From the NCBI RefSeq assembly GCF_016806835.2, contig NZ_CP086111.1, forward strand, positions 4,271,471 through 4,335,470: 64,000 bases of DNA, in the 5' to 3' direction. The DNA comes from Skermanella rosea. GTDB lineage: Bacteria > Pseudomonadota > Alphaproteobacteria > Azospirillales > Azospirillaceae. The notes below the pieces were generated by a model that saw nothing but the letters and a program-made list of their open reading frames with translations, did no database searches and was not told where the DNA came from. The number at the start of each line of letters is the position of its first letter. The first letter of the stretch is position 1. This document shows positions 17,500 through 26,091 of this stretch, piece after piece. A program made the position numbers and the translations under genes.

Positions 17500-18348
17500 T
17501 CAGCTCGCCGGCTGCGGCGTGACCTGCCAATCCCCGGTATAGACCTGGTCCTTGCTGTCGGTCACCCTGACGTCCAGTTCCCCGGGCCCCTTCGGCTGGA
17601 ACGTGAAGTGCAGGCTCGGGTCCTCGCTCAGCGAGATGTCGGTCTCCACGTCCATCACGGGCTTGCCGTCATAGCTGACCTTGATCGACCGGACGAAATA
17701 GGGCGGCACGTAGGTGCGCGAGATCTGGTCGAACTGCATGCCGCTGTGGTTCGGATGGCTGACCAGGAGCTGAGCCGTCACCGGCGAGTCCGCCGGGACC
17801 GACTGCGGCAGGTTCAGCTTCATCCTGCCCAGCCGGGCCAGCGCCTGCTGGGGGTCCTTCATGGCCGGAGCCGAGCAGCCCCCCGCCGCCTTGACGTAGC
17901 GTTCCGCGCTCAGCAGGCGGCCGTCGCTGGTCTCGGCCACGGCATGGATCAGGGTGTATTCGTTGACCCGGACCCGCGTGCTGATCTCCAGCGCCTTGCG
18001 GTCGTCGTACAGGTGGAACTTGCCGGCCAGCGGCACGGGGTTGCCGTCGATCAGCAGGGTCAGCGTCCGGATCGACCAGCCGGCATCCTCCGGGATCGAA
18101 GCCTTCATGGTGATCGGGACGAGCGCCGCGTCCTGCGCCCGGTACGGCGCCTCCAGCGACAGGAACGCGCTGCCGTCCTCGATCTTACGGTCGGGAAAAT
18201 AGACTTCCCTCACGCTCTCCCAGCGGGCGTAATCGTCGGGCTTGGCGTCGCTCGGCCGGGTTTGCGCCGGCACCGGGCCGACGGTGATCAGCAGGGCGGC
18301 CAGGGACGACCCCAGCAGGGTTGCCAGACGCGAAGCTCGTGCGGACAT
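17500..18348 (-). CDS. SoxYZ-like carrier protein of the quinoprotein relay
   Basis: This 282-residue secreted protein joins a SoxY-like domain and a SoxZ-like domain. The signal peptide ends VPAQ. The SoxY-like part ends in a glycine-cysteine motif AAGGCSAP (around residue 155), corresponding to the carrier cysteine of SoxY. The SoxZ-like part starts near VTAQLLVSHPNHSG and ends as a beta-sandwich. Fused SoxYZ proteins next to PQQ dehydrogenases are a known but poorly understood group. The next gene downstream in the operon order (18373, upstream in transcription) encodes the matching metallohydrolase, 24 bases away. Confidence 0.82.
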   Translation of the reverse strand: MSARASRLATLLGSSLAALLITVGPVPAQTRPSDAKPDDYARWESVREVYFPDRKIEDGSAFLSLEAPYRAQDAALVPITMKASIPEDAGWSIRTLTLLIDGNPVPLAGKFHLYDDRKALEISTRVRVNEYTLIHAVAETSDGRLLSAERYVKAAGGCSAPAMKDPQQALARLGRMKLNLPQSVPADSPVTAQLLVSHPNHSGMQFDQISRTYVPPYFVRSIKVSYDGKPVMDVETDISLSEDPSLHFTFQPKGPGELDVRVTDSKDQVYTGDWQVTPQPAS

Positions 18349-18372
18349 GATGCGATCCTCCGATCAGGTTTC

Positions 18373-19293
18373 CTATTCCCACTCCAGCTCGGCGAACACG
18401 GTCACCGCATTCCGGGGGTTGTCCTCGTCGAACAGGCTCCAGCGCCCGCGTTCCGACGCGGCGGCATCGGCCGACGCCCGGTCGATGGTGCCGCCGTCCT
18501 TCTGGATGGCGCGGATGTCCCCGACCAGCGTGGTCAGGTAGCGGCGGGTGTCTTCCGCACCCTCCGGCCAGGAGGCAGACGCCGGCCCGTGGCCCGGCAC
18601 GACCCGCCGGGCCGGCACCTGGACCAGGGCGTCGATCACCCGGAGCCATCCGAGCCCGCTGCCGTCGACCGTGGGCAGCCTCTCCTGGAACACCAGGTCG
18701 CCCGCGAACAGCGTGCCGGTCGCGCCATCGAACACCGTCAGGTCGTTGTTGGTATGGGCGGTCGGGTGGGCCGTCAGCTCCAGGGTGCGGCCTCCCAGGT
18801 CGATCCGGTGAGTGGATTCGACCGTGACGGTCGGAGGGACCAGGACGGCACGGACCGCCTCCTCCGCGCCGAATTCCTCCTCCAGGCGCCGCTGGTAGGT
18901 GTCGGCACGGGCCATCAGGGCGCCCTGGAAATCGGCATGGGCGACGAAGTCCGGGCGGTCGTCGAGGAAGGCGCCGTTGCCGAACACGTGGTCCGGATGC
19001 ATGTGGGTGTTGATCACGTACCGGATCGGCAGGTCCGTCCGCTGCCGGATCGCCTCGCGCAGGTCCCGGCCCAGGGCGGGCGTATTGCCGGTATCGATCA
19101 CCGCGACCGCCTGCGTCCCGACGACGAACGCCATGTTGGCCACGTCGCCGCCGTTCGACCGGCCGGCATATTCCGGCAGTCCGGCATGGACGAAGATCCC
19201 GGCGGCCACCTCCTCCACGCGCAAGGGATCGGCGACCGCGGGTCCGGTGCCGGACAGGCATAGCAGCAGGATGGCCGCCTTCGATACCTTCAT
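18373..19293 (-). CDS. Quinoprotein relay zinc metallohydrolase (metallo-beta-lactamase fold)
   Basis: The 306-residue secreted protein has the zinc-binding motif INTHMHPDHVFGN, a second histidine in HPTAHTNNDL and a later one in VVPGHGP, all standard for the metallo-beta-lactamase fold. The ATG at 19293 gives a signal peptide (MKVSKAAILLLCLSG...VADP); the open frame to 19332 lacks a ribosome-binding site. SoxH-like hydrolases of this kind co-occur with fused SoxYZ carriers and PQQ alcohol dehydrogenases. The substrate is unknown; hydrolysis of a carrier-bound thioester is a reasonable inference. It is transcribed before, and with, the SoxYZ-like gene. Confidence 0.85.
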   Translation of the reverse strand: MKVSKAAILLLCLSGTGPAVADPLRVEEVAAGIFVHAGLPEYAGRSNGGDVANMAFVVGTQAVAVIDTGNTPALGRDLREAIRQRTDLPIRYVINTHMHPDHVFGNGAFLDDRPDFVAHADFQGALMARADTYQRRLEEEFGAEEAVRAVLVPPTVTVESTHRIDLGGRTLELTAHPTAHTNNDLTVFDGATGTLFAGDLVFQERLPTVDGSGLGWLRVIDALVQVPARRVVPGHGPASASWPEGAEDTRRYLTTLVGDIRAIQKDGGTIDRASADAAASERGRWSLFDEDNPRNAVTVFAELEWE

Positions 19294-19372
19294 GACAAAC
19301 AGGATAGTGGATCCCGGCCCCGCGAGAAACATCTCGATGGTCGAAAAGATCAGGCGGCTACGCCCCTCCGCC

Positions 19373-20056
19373 TCAGATGCCGTCCGCCCGCACGATCACC
19401 GCGATGGTGCGCCGGAGTATCGCCATGTCCTGCCGGAACGACCTTCCCTCCACATAGGCGAGATCGAGCCGGATGCGGTCCTCGAAAGTCGTGCGGTGAC
19501 GCCCGGATACCTGCCACAGCCCGGTGATCCCGGGTTTGACGCGGGCGATCGCGGCGCGGGCTCCCGGATGAGCCGCCAGTTCGCTGGGCATATAGGGGCG
19601 CGGGCCGACCAGGCTCATGTCGCCTGCCAGCACGTTCCAGAGCTGCGGCAGCTCGTCCAGGCTGGTCCGGCGGAGCAGGCGGCCGACCCGGGTCACCCGA
19701 GGATCGTGATGCAGCTTGTGATGCCGCAGGTACTCGCTCCTCAGGACCGGATCCGCCGCCAGCAGCCTGTCCAGGCGGGCTTCCGCATCGACATGCATGG
19801 TGCGGAACTTCAGCGCGCTGAAGATTCCCGTCCCGGCACCGCAGCGCCGCTGCCGGAACAGGGCCGGGCCCCGCGTCTCCAGCCTCACCGCCAGCCCGAT
19901 CAGCAGCAGCAACGGCGCCAGCAGGCCCAGCAGCATCGCCGCGACCGCGATGTCCAGCAGGCGCTTCGCCGGACCGCATCCCGCCGACCGCCGGGCGGCA
20001 ATCGGCACCGTCGCGGGCATCGCCGCATCCCGATCCCCGGCTTCCATCACGGACAT
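19373..20056 (-). CDS. Exopolysaccharide sugar transferase (ExoY/WcaJ C-terminal type)
   Basis: This 227-residue polyprenyl-phosphate sugar-1-phosphate transferase starts polysaccharide repeat-unit synthesis at the inner membrane. It has one hydrophobic re-entrant helix (residues about 34-57) and the conserved blocks [31 protein letters not shown] and [13 protein letters not shown]. It is the short form without the N-terminal membrane domain. No other polysaccharide genes adjoin it. The donor sugar (galactose or glucose) cannot be told from sequence. Confidence 0.9.
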   Translation of the reverse strand: MSVMEAGDRDAAMPATVPIAARRSAGCGPAKRLLDIAVAAMLLGLLAPLLLLIGLAVRLETRGPALFRQRRCGAGTGIFSALKFRTMHVDAEARLDRLLAADPVLRSEYLRHHKLHHDPRVTRVGRLLRRTSLDELPQLWNVLAGDMSLVGPRPYMPSELAAHPGARAAIARVKPGITGLWQVSGRHRTTFEDRIRLDLAYVEGRSFRQDMAILRRTIAVIVRADGI

Positions 20057-20294
20057 TGAGGCCTCCCCGTCGAGCGTCGTTCCGGACTTGTCGACGGGAC
20101 GTTAGCCGGCCGGGCCGCGCGGCGCTGTGAGCCGGATTACAAACGGACGCCCCTGGCAAGACGCGCGGCCCGGAGCAATCTTGTTCTCCGCGGCCGTGGA
20201 TCGTTCCGCGGCGGCCCGCGTTCCCCTCCATGCTTTCCGGACGGCAGCCGGACCTCCGGAACCCTGCCCCTGCGAGACCCCAAGGAGCTTGTCC

Positions 20295-20879
20295 ATGACC
20301 GAACAACAGACGCCGCTGCGTATCGTCGGGATTTCCGGCAGTCTGCGCAAGGCTTCCCTCAACTCCGCCGCCCTGCGCGCCGCGCGCGATCTCGCCCCGC
20401 CCGGCGTGACGATCGAGATCTTCGACATCGCGGACATCCCGCTCTACAACGACGATATCAGGACCGAGAACGGATACCCGGCACCGGTCCAGGCCCTGCG
20501 AGATGCCCTGAAGGGCGCGGACGGCATCCTGTTCTCGACTCCGGAGTATAATTACTCGGTGCCCGGGGTGCTGAAGAACGCGATCGACTGGGCCTCGCGG
20601 CCGCCGGAACAGCCGTTCGACGCGAAGCCGATCGCGATGATGGGCGCCAGTCCCGGCGTTCTCGGCACCGTGCGCGCGCAGACCCACCTGCGCCAGTTCT
20701 TCACGTACCTGAACGGATTCGTGCTGAATCGCCCCGAGGTGATGATCGGGCAGGCCAATTCCAAGTTCGATCCGGAGGGACGGCTGACCGATCAGGGCAC
20801 AATCGACTTCCTCAAGGGCTTCCTGGCCTCCTTCGCCGATCACATTCGTTACCACCAACGTGCTAAATCAAGGCATTAG
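20295..20879 (+). CDS. NAD(P)H-dependent FMN reductase family protein
   Basis: The 194-residue flavodoxin-like reductase shows the FMN phosphate loop GISGSLRKASLNSAAL and the flavin-binding segment PEYNYSVPGVLKNAIDW. Relatives reduce FMN, quinones, azo dyes or chromate in the cytoplasm. AAGGAG lies eight bases before ATG 20295; the frame is open much further upstream, but that stretch is not protein-like. The next gene, frmA, starts 85 bases downstream and may be cotranscribed. Confidence 0.88.
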   Translation: MTEQQTPLRIVGISGSLRKASLNSAALRAARDLAPPGVTIEIFDIADIPLYNDDIRTENGYPAPVQALRDALKGADGILFSTPEYNYSVPGVLKNAIDWASRPPEQPFDAKPIAMMGASPGVLGTVRAQTHLRQFFTYLNGFVLNRPEVMIGQANSKFDPEGRLTDQGTIDFLKGFLASFADHIRYHQRAKSRH

Positions 20880-20964
20880 ACGGTTGGACGATTGACCTCA
20901 CCGGACGAATGGTCAACGATCGCGGCACAAGGGAAGAAATGTCTCGGTTGGGAGGGATTTTGTA

Positions 20965-22074
20965 ATGGACGTACGTGCTGCCGTAGCCTTCGAGGCCGGC
21001 AAACCACTCAGCATTGAGACAGTACAGTTGGAAGGCCCCCGGGCCGGCGAAGTGCTGGTCGAGATCAAGGCCACCGGCGTCTGTCACACCGACGCCTACA
21101 CGCTCTCGGGCGCCGACAGCGAGGGCAAGTTTCCCTGCATCCTGGGCCACGAAGGTGCCGGCGTCGTGGTCGACGTGGGGCCGGGGGTCACCAGCCTGAA
21201 GAAGGGCGACCACGTCATTCCGCTCTACACGCCGGAATGCCGCCAGTGCGAATACTGCCTGAGCCAGCGGACCAACCTGTGCCAGGCGATCCGCGAAACC
21301 CAGGGCCGCGGCGTGATGCCGGACGGAACCAGCCGGTTCTCGCTGAACGGCAAGCCGATCTGGCACTACATGGGCACCTCGACCTTCGCCAACTACACCG
21401 TGGCGCCCGAGATCGCGCTGGCCAAGATCCGCGAGGACGCCCCGTTCGACAAGGTCTGCTACATCGGCTGCGGCGTCACGACCGGCCTCGGCGCCGTGAT
21501 CTGGACCGCCAAGGTCCATCCCGGCGCCAACGTGGTCGTGTTCGGCCTGGGCGGCATCGGGTTGAACGTGATCCAGGGTGCCCGGATGGTCGGGGCCAAC
21601 ATGATCGTCGGCGTCGACATCAACCCGTCGCGCCGCGAGATGGCCGAGAAGTTCGGGATGACCCATTTCGTCAACCCGAAGGAAGTCGAAGGGGACCTCG
21701 TCCCCTACCTGGTCAACCTGACCAAGGGCGGGGCCGACTACAGCTTCGAATGCATCGGCAACATCAATACGATGCGCCAGGCATTGGAATGCTGCCACAA
21801 GGGCTGGGGCATCTCGACCATCATCGGCGTCGCCCCGTCCGGTGCCGAGATCTCGACCCGGCCGTTCCAGCTGGTGACCGGCCGCGTGTGGAAGGGCAGC
21901 GCCTTCGGCGGTGCGCGCGGGCGGACCGACGTGCCGAAGATCGTCGATTGGTACATGGACGGCAAGATCAACATCGACGACCTGATCACCCATGTCGTGC
22001 CGCTGGAGCAGATCAACGACACCTTCGACCTGATGCACGAAGGCAAGTCGATCCGTTCGGTCGTCACCTTCTGA
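20965..22074 (+). CDS. frmA: S-(hydroxymethyl)glutathione dehydrogenase (class III alcohol dehydrogenase)
   Basis: The 369-residue zinc enzyme oxidises the formaldehyde-glutathione adduct with NAD. It has the catalytic zinc ligands (GVCHTDAY, GHEGAGVV), all four structural-zinc cysteines (PECRQCEYCLSQRTNLC), and the NAD loop GLGGIGLNVIQG. The DAYTLSG segment is characteristic of class III. The start follows GGGAGGGATTTTGTA. It is the logical cytoplasmic detoxification step for formaldehyde made by XoxF, 9 kb upstream. A bidirectional terminator follows. Confidence 0.95.
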   Translation: MDVRAAVAFEAGKPLSIETVQLEGPRAGEVLVEIKATGVCHTDAYTLSGADSEGKFPCILGHEGAGVVVDVGPGVTSLKKGDHVIPLYTPECRQCEYCLSQRTNLCQAIRETQGRGVMPDGTSRFSLNGKPIWHYMGTSTFANYTVAPEIALAKIREDAPFDKVCYIGCGVTTGLGAVIWTAKVHPGANVVVFGLGGIGLNVIQGARMVGANMIVGVDINPSRREMAEKFGMTHFVNPKEVEGDLVPYLVNLTKGGADYSFECIGNINTMRQALECCHKGWGISTIIGVAPSGAEISTRPFQLVTGRVWKGSAFGGARGRTDVPKIVDWYMDGKINIDDLITHVVPLEQINDTFDLMHEGKSIRSVVTF

Positions 22075-22096
22075 CGTCCTGCCGGATATCCTAAAA

Positions 22097-22134
22097 AAGA
22101 ACGCCCGCGCGTGGCTTCAAGCGCGGGCGTTCTT
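22097..22134. terminator. Bidirectional terminator between frmA and the converging gene
   Basis: A perfect 14-bp stem (22097-22110 with 22121-22134, core AACGCCCGCGC/GCGCGGGCGTT) has a 10-base loop. It has an A run on the left and TCTTGTT on the right, so it can terminate transcripts from both sides. Confidence 0.85.
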
Positions 22135-22165
22135 GTTCGATATGCAAGGTTTCGGCAGGCGGGTC

Positions 22166-22504
22166 TCAGTAGCCGGAGCGTCCGGGCCGGCCACGGGGCG
22201 GGAAGCGGCTCGACGTCGACCGGATTTCCTGCCGGGCGCCGCCGTCCTCGTCATCGTCGGGATTGCGCGCGGACTGCCTTTCCCGCTTGTTCTCGGCCTC
22301 CGCGCTGGCGATGGTCGCCTCCATTTCCCTGATGCGCTCCTTCAGGGGGGCGATCACCGAGCCGTCCGGTTTGCGGGCGATGAACTGTGCGAGATCGTGC
22401 TTCAATCTGGCGAGCTGGCTCTTCAAAAGCGGCACGTTGGGCTTGGCGTTGGGATTGGGCTTCCCACCGCCGACACGGTAGGCTTGCTCCTCGTATTTGC
22501 TCAC
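22166..22504 (-). CDS. Hypothetical charged coiled-coil protein
   Basis: The 112-residue product starts at GTG 22504, set by a strong AGGAGGG ribosome-binding site (the frame is open to 22639). After YRVGGGKPNPNAKPNVP comes a helical region (LLKSQLARLKHDLAQF ... LKERIREMEATIASAEAENK) that should form a coiled coil, and then a disordered Arg/Gly tail ending GRPGRSGY. No family recognised. It lies alone between frmA and the Tim44-like gene. Confidence 0.6.
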   Translation of the reverse strand: MSKYEEQAYRVGGGKPNPNAKPNVPLLKSQLARLKHDLAQFIARKPDGSVIAPLKERIREMEATIASAEAENKRERQSARNPDDDEDGGARQEIRSTSSRFPPRGRPGRSGY

Positions 22505-22659
22505 GACTTCCCTCCTGGTTCGACCCACAATACACGGGGACCGTCCGGTGTACCCATGGGACCGGCGTGGAGTACCGTAAGGTGCTTTGCCCCCGGGGTC
22601 ACGCGGTTTAGGCCGCCGGCGTCTCGACCGGCGGCCCAAAGGCGAATGAAAGCCGAACC

Positions 22660-23670
22660 TTAGGCCTGCTGTATCGCCGAGAGAACCCAGCCGCCGCCGG
22701 CCGGGCGCCGGAAGGTCCAGACCTCGACGGCCTCGGTCGGCTTGGTGCGGTCGCCGTCCACCACGGAATCGCCGACCCGATCGACCGTGTAGTCCACCAG
22801 CGAATAGCGCATCGCGACCGTGGCGTAGTCCACGGCTCCCTCGCGCCAGGCCTCGGACAGGTCACCCTGGAGCAGGCGGACATCCTCGATCCGGTTGACG
22901 ACGCCGCGCGCCGCGTTGGCGTCCAGTTCCTCGGCGAAGTAGGAGGCCATCTCCGGCGTGGTCAGCGAGCGCAGGGCCGCCCGGTCCTCACGTCCGTAAC
23001 CGGTCTGGATATCGCGCAGCAACCGCTCGAACGCCTCGTAGTCGGCCGGTCCGATTCCGATGCCGTCGACTCCCTTGGGCGTCTTGGGCGTCTTGGCCGT
23101 CCGGGCTCCACCGCCGAGGCCCGCGCCGGTCCGGGCATATCCGCCCGGCGCCGCGTTCCGGTTCAACGGCCCCTGGCCCAGCGGGCCGCGGCCGCCGGAA
23201 TTGCCGGCCCCGGCATAGGCCGGCTGGTTGCGGCTCCTGAAAAAGCGGATCGCCAGCCAGATCAGTCCGCCGATCAGCGCCACCTGGAGCAGGAATCCGA
23301 GGATCGACGCGAAGCCGCCCAAACCGCCGAAGAAGCCGCCCCCGAGGAGCATGCCGATCAGGCCGGCCCCGAGCAGACCGCCGGCGAGGCCGCCGAAGAA
23401 GCCGCGGTTGGCGGGCGTTGCCGGACGCTGAAGCCCGGCGGCCGCGCCGGGCTGCCCCGCGGTCGGGCGTTCGGTCGCCGAGCGCTCCAGCGGGGCGGCG
23501 GTGCGCGGGGCCGTGTTGGTCGGTGCGGGAGCTTCGTAGGTGCGGGCACCCCGGCTGCCTAGGTTGCTACTCCGCCCAGGGCGGGCGTCGACCGATGTCG
23601 CGACGAGCGTCAGGACGGCGGCAAGGGCGATGAGCGCCTGGGTTCGCCTGGGCTTTCTGTTCTGGGTCAT
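22660..23670 (-). CDS. Tim44-like domain membrane protein
   Basis: This 336-residue protein has a signal-like N terminus and a disordered Pro/Ala/Thr region. Glycine-rich membrane segments follow (GFFGGLAGGLLGAGLIGMLLGGG and a second at LLQVALIGGLIWLAIRFF). The soluble C-terminal Tim44 domain starts near residue 210 (YEAFERLLRDIQTGYG ... VEVWTFRRP). Bacterial Tim44-like proteins are inner-membrane proteins of unclear role, thought to bind membranes or lipids. Length and layout are typical of the alphaproteobacterial form. Confidence 0.85.
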   Translation of the reverse strand: MTQNRKPRRTQALIALAAVLTLVATSVDARPGRSSNLGSRGARTYEAPAPTNTAPRTAAPLERSATERPTAGQPGAAAGLQRPATPANRGFFGGLAGGLLGAGLIGMLLGGGFFGGLGGFASILGFLLQVALIGGLIWLAIRFFRSRNQPAYAGAGNSGGRGPLGQGPLNRNAAPGGYARTGAGLGGGARTAKTPKTPKGVDGIGIGPADYEAFERLLRDIQTGYGREDRAALRSLTTPEMASYFAEELDANAARGVVNRIEDVRLLQGDLSEAWREGAVDYATVAMRYSLVDYTVDRVGDSVVDGDRTKPTEAVEVWTFRRPAGGGWVLSAIQQA

Positions 23671-23732
23671 GACCTGCTTCTTTGGGCCTGTTTCTTTTGC
23701 TTTCCTCCATATGGGAGGTCATGACCGGAATT

Positions 23733-24074
23733 TCAGCGACTCTCGGAAGCGGGGCCGGCGGTATCGGCCCGGCCCAGGGGATCGCGCATCTGGCGCAGCC
23801 GGTCGGACCGCCATTCCCAGTAGTTTGCGCCGACGTCGGCGATCTCGCCATATCCTCGCGCGGGGCGGACCCGCTCGGAGAAAGGATCGGACGGCGGCAG
23901 CGACGATCCCAGGAGCTGCCGGTCGTCCGGCAGGGGCGTCAGATTGCCGGAATGGTTCGGCGAACCGTAGGCGTCGCGATAGGTATCGTAAGGCACCACG
24001 CCCTGCGCCAGCGCGATGCCCGGGGCCAGCAGCAGGATCGCCCAGGGAACGGCATGGCGCAGGGGGAAGGGCAT
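23733..24074 (-). CDS. Secreted hypothetical protein
   Basis: The 113-residue protein has a clear signal peptide (MPFPLRHAVPWAILLLAPGIALAQ) and a proline- and tyrosine-containing mature part without cysteines. The C terminus contains ANYWEWRSDRLRQMRDP. Nothing identifies a family. It probably is a small periplasmic protein; it lies 62 bases upstream of the Tim44-like gene in the same orientation. Confidence 0.55.
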   Translation of the reverse strand: MPFPLRHAVPWAILLLAPGIALAQGVVPYDTYRDAYGSPNHSGNLTPLPDDRQLLGSSLPPSDPFSERVRPARGYGEIADVGANYWEWRSDRLRQMRDPLGRADTAGPASESR

Positions 24075-24194
24075 GGCGGCGGCTCCGGTTGCTCCGCCGA
24101 AGGTTAGCCGGAGACCGCTCCGCTCCCCATGCTTCCGGCCGGGGTAAGGCCCATGTTCCCGCCGTCCCCGGTCGGCCGCCCGGAAGGTCGGATC

Positions 24195-24437
24195 CTAGCG
24201 CGGATAGATGATCCGGTCGTCTTCCAGCAGGTTGAAGTCCCCGTTCGCCGCGGTCGACCGTGCCAGGACGATGCTGACCCCCCGGCTGCGGAGCACATCC
24301 AGGATCCGGTCGGCGTCCCTGGTATCGACGCCGTCTATCGGGAGCAGCCTGTCCAGTTCCGCGATCGTAACGTTGCCGTGCCGGTTTCCGATATCCAGCA
24401 GCCGCAAGACAGGAAAGCTATGATCGACAGTAGCCAC
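24195..24437 (-). CDS. Small protein resembling sigma-70 region 1.1
   Basis: The 80-residue protein has a winged-helix-like core, VTIAELDRLLPIDGVDTRDADRILDVL followed by SRGVSIV. This resembles region 1.1 of housekeeping sigma factors, where a similar helix-strand order ends in a short acidic segment. No other sigma regions are present. A stand-alone region 1.1 could modulate RNA polymerase or sigma factor binding, but this is inferred from pattern only. The gene stands alone between the secreted protein and the GntP permease. Confidence 0.5.
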   Translation of the reverse strand: MATVDHSFPVLRLLDIGNRHGNVTIAELDRLLPIDGVDTRDADRILDVLRSRGVSIVLARSTAANGDFNLLEDDRIIYPR

Positions 24438-24653
24438 AGCCGGCCCTCCACCAACGTTATTGCGCTATGGTCCAACATTCCGTCCGGCGAATCGTTACTC
24501 CGGCCCGCCTGGTCCGCCCTCTTGCGGCGGTATGAAAAACAATCCCTTTGGATAAGCGCTCGCCAAATGATCAAAAGCCGGGCTTCGGTGTTGTTTGCTT
24601 TGCTGCACCGCACCGGTTAGAAACGCCAAAAATCTTCATGTGAGGAAACCGCC

Positions 24654-26081
24654 ATGGTAGGCCTTTTCGGCATCATACTATCTCTTGTATTGCTTATGTA
24701 TCTGGCATACAGAGGCATCACGGTTCTCGTGCTTGCGCCTTTGCTTGCCGCCATGGCCGTTCTTTTCGCCGGCGATCTGCCGCTTCTGGCCACATATACG
24801 CAGGTCTTCATGACCGCGGCGGGCCGTTTCGTCACCACCTATTTCCCGCTGTTCCTGCTCGGCGCCCTGTTCGGCAAGCTGATGGACGACAGCGGGTCCG
24901 CCCGGACCATCGCGCACTGGATCGTCGAGAAACTGGGAGCCGAGCGCTCCATCCTGGCCGTGGTCCTGGCTTGCGGGATCCTGACCTATGGCGGCGTCTC
25001 GCTGTTCGTCGTCGCCTTCGCCGTCTATCCGATCGCCGTGGCCCTGTTCCGCGAGGCGCAGATCCCCAAGCGCCTGATCCCCGGTGCCATCGCGCTGGGT
25101 TCCTTCACCTTCACCATGACGGCGCTGCCCGGCACCCCGGCGATCCAAAACCTGATCCCGATGCCCTATTTCGGCACCGACGCCTTCGCCGCCCCCGGCC
25201 TCGGCCTGCTGGCCGCCGCGATCATGCTGGTCGGCGGCACCGCTTGGCTGACCTGGCGCCACCACCGCGCCCATGCCGCCGGCGAGGGGTACGGCACCCA
25301 TCCCGACGATCCCCGCCCGGAACCGCGCGCCCGCTCGGTCGGCGCCATGGCGCTCGACCGGGACGAGGTCGCGGCGCCCGGCATCCTGGTCGCCGTGCTG
25401 CCGATCGTGCTAGTCATCGCGCTGAACTATGCCTTCACGAACTTCCTGATCCCGACCTGGGAAACCGGCTACCTGGCCGAACCCAAGTACGGTTCGACCA
25501 CCGTCGCCAAGGTCCAGGGCACCTGGGCGATCATCATCGCCCTGATCGTCAGCAGCGTCGCCGTCGTCGCGCTCAACTGGCGCGTCCTGCGCGACCGGGT
25601 CGTCGCCTCGATCAACGAGGGCAGCCTGGGCTCCCTGCTGCCGATCTTCAACACGGCGTCGGAAGTGGGCTACGGCGCCGTCATCGCCTCCCTGGCCGCC
25701 TTCACCATCCTGCGCGACTTCGTGCTCAACCTGTCGCCCGACAACCCGCTGATCTCGCTGGCGGTCGCGGTCAACGTGCTGGCCGGCGTCACCGGATCGG
25801 CCTCGGGCGGCATGAGCATCGCGCTGGAGACGCTCGGCAGCACCTATGCCCAACTCGGACAGGCGGCGGGCATCAGCCCGGAACTGCTGCACCGTATCAC
25901 CGCCATATCGTCGGGCGGGTTCGACGCCCTGCCCCATAACGGCGCCGTCATCACGCTGCTGGCGATCTGCAAGCTGACCCATCGGCAGTCCTACGTGGAC
26001 ATCCTGATGGTCGCGGTCGCCATCCCGGTGACGTCGCTGATCATCATCATCGCCCTGGGCACGATGTTCGGTTCGTTCTGA
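24654..26081 (+). CDS. GntP family organic acid permease
   Basis: This 475-residue inner-membrane protein has about twelve hydrophobic segments and the GntP-family phrases LLGALFGKLMDDSGSA, ALPGTPAIQNLIP and SASGGMSIALETLG. GntP proteins import gluconate, hydroxybutyrate or related hydroxy acids with protons. TGAGGAAA precedes ATG 24654. The converging neighbour is a sigma-54 activator. The substrate cannot be fixed; a hydroxybutyrate-type acid would suit the storage-carbon genes elsewhere in the window. Confidence 0.85.
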   Translation: MVGLFGIILSLVLLMYLAYRGITVLVLAPLLAAMAVLFAGDLPLLATYTQVFMTAAGRFVTTYFPLFLLGALFGKLMDDSGSARTIAHWIVEKLGAERSILAVVLACGILTYGGVSLFVVAFAVYPIAVALFREAQIPKRLIPGAIALGSFTFTMTALPGTPAIQNLIPMPYFGTDAFAAPGLGLLAAAIMLVGGTAWLTWRHHRAHAAGEGYGTHPDDPRPEPRARSVGAMALDRDEVAAPGILVAVLPIVLVIALNYAFTNFLIPTWETGYLAEPKYGSTTVAKVQGTWAIIIALIVSSVAVVALNWRVLRDRVVASINEGSLGSLLPIFNTASEVGYGAVIASLAAFTILRDFVLNLSPDNPLISLAVAVNVLAGVTGSASGGMSIALETLGSTYAQLGQAAGISPELLHRITAISSGGFDALPHNGAVITLLAICKLTHRQSYVDILMVAVAIPVTSLIIIIALGTMFGSF

Positions 26082-26091
26082 ACCCGCCCGC

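Noticed and set aside
24478-24530. Possible sigma-54 promoter before the GntP gene (TGGTCCGCCCTCTTGC)
   Set aside because: The GG to GC spacing is eleven rather than ten bases, and the -24 element is degenerate.
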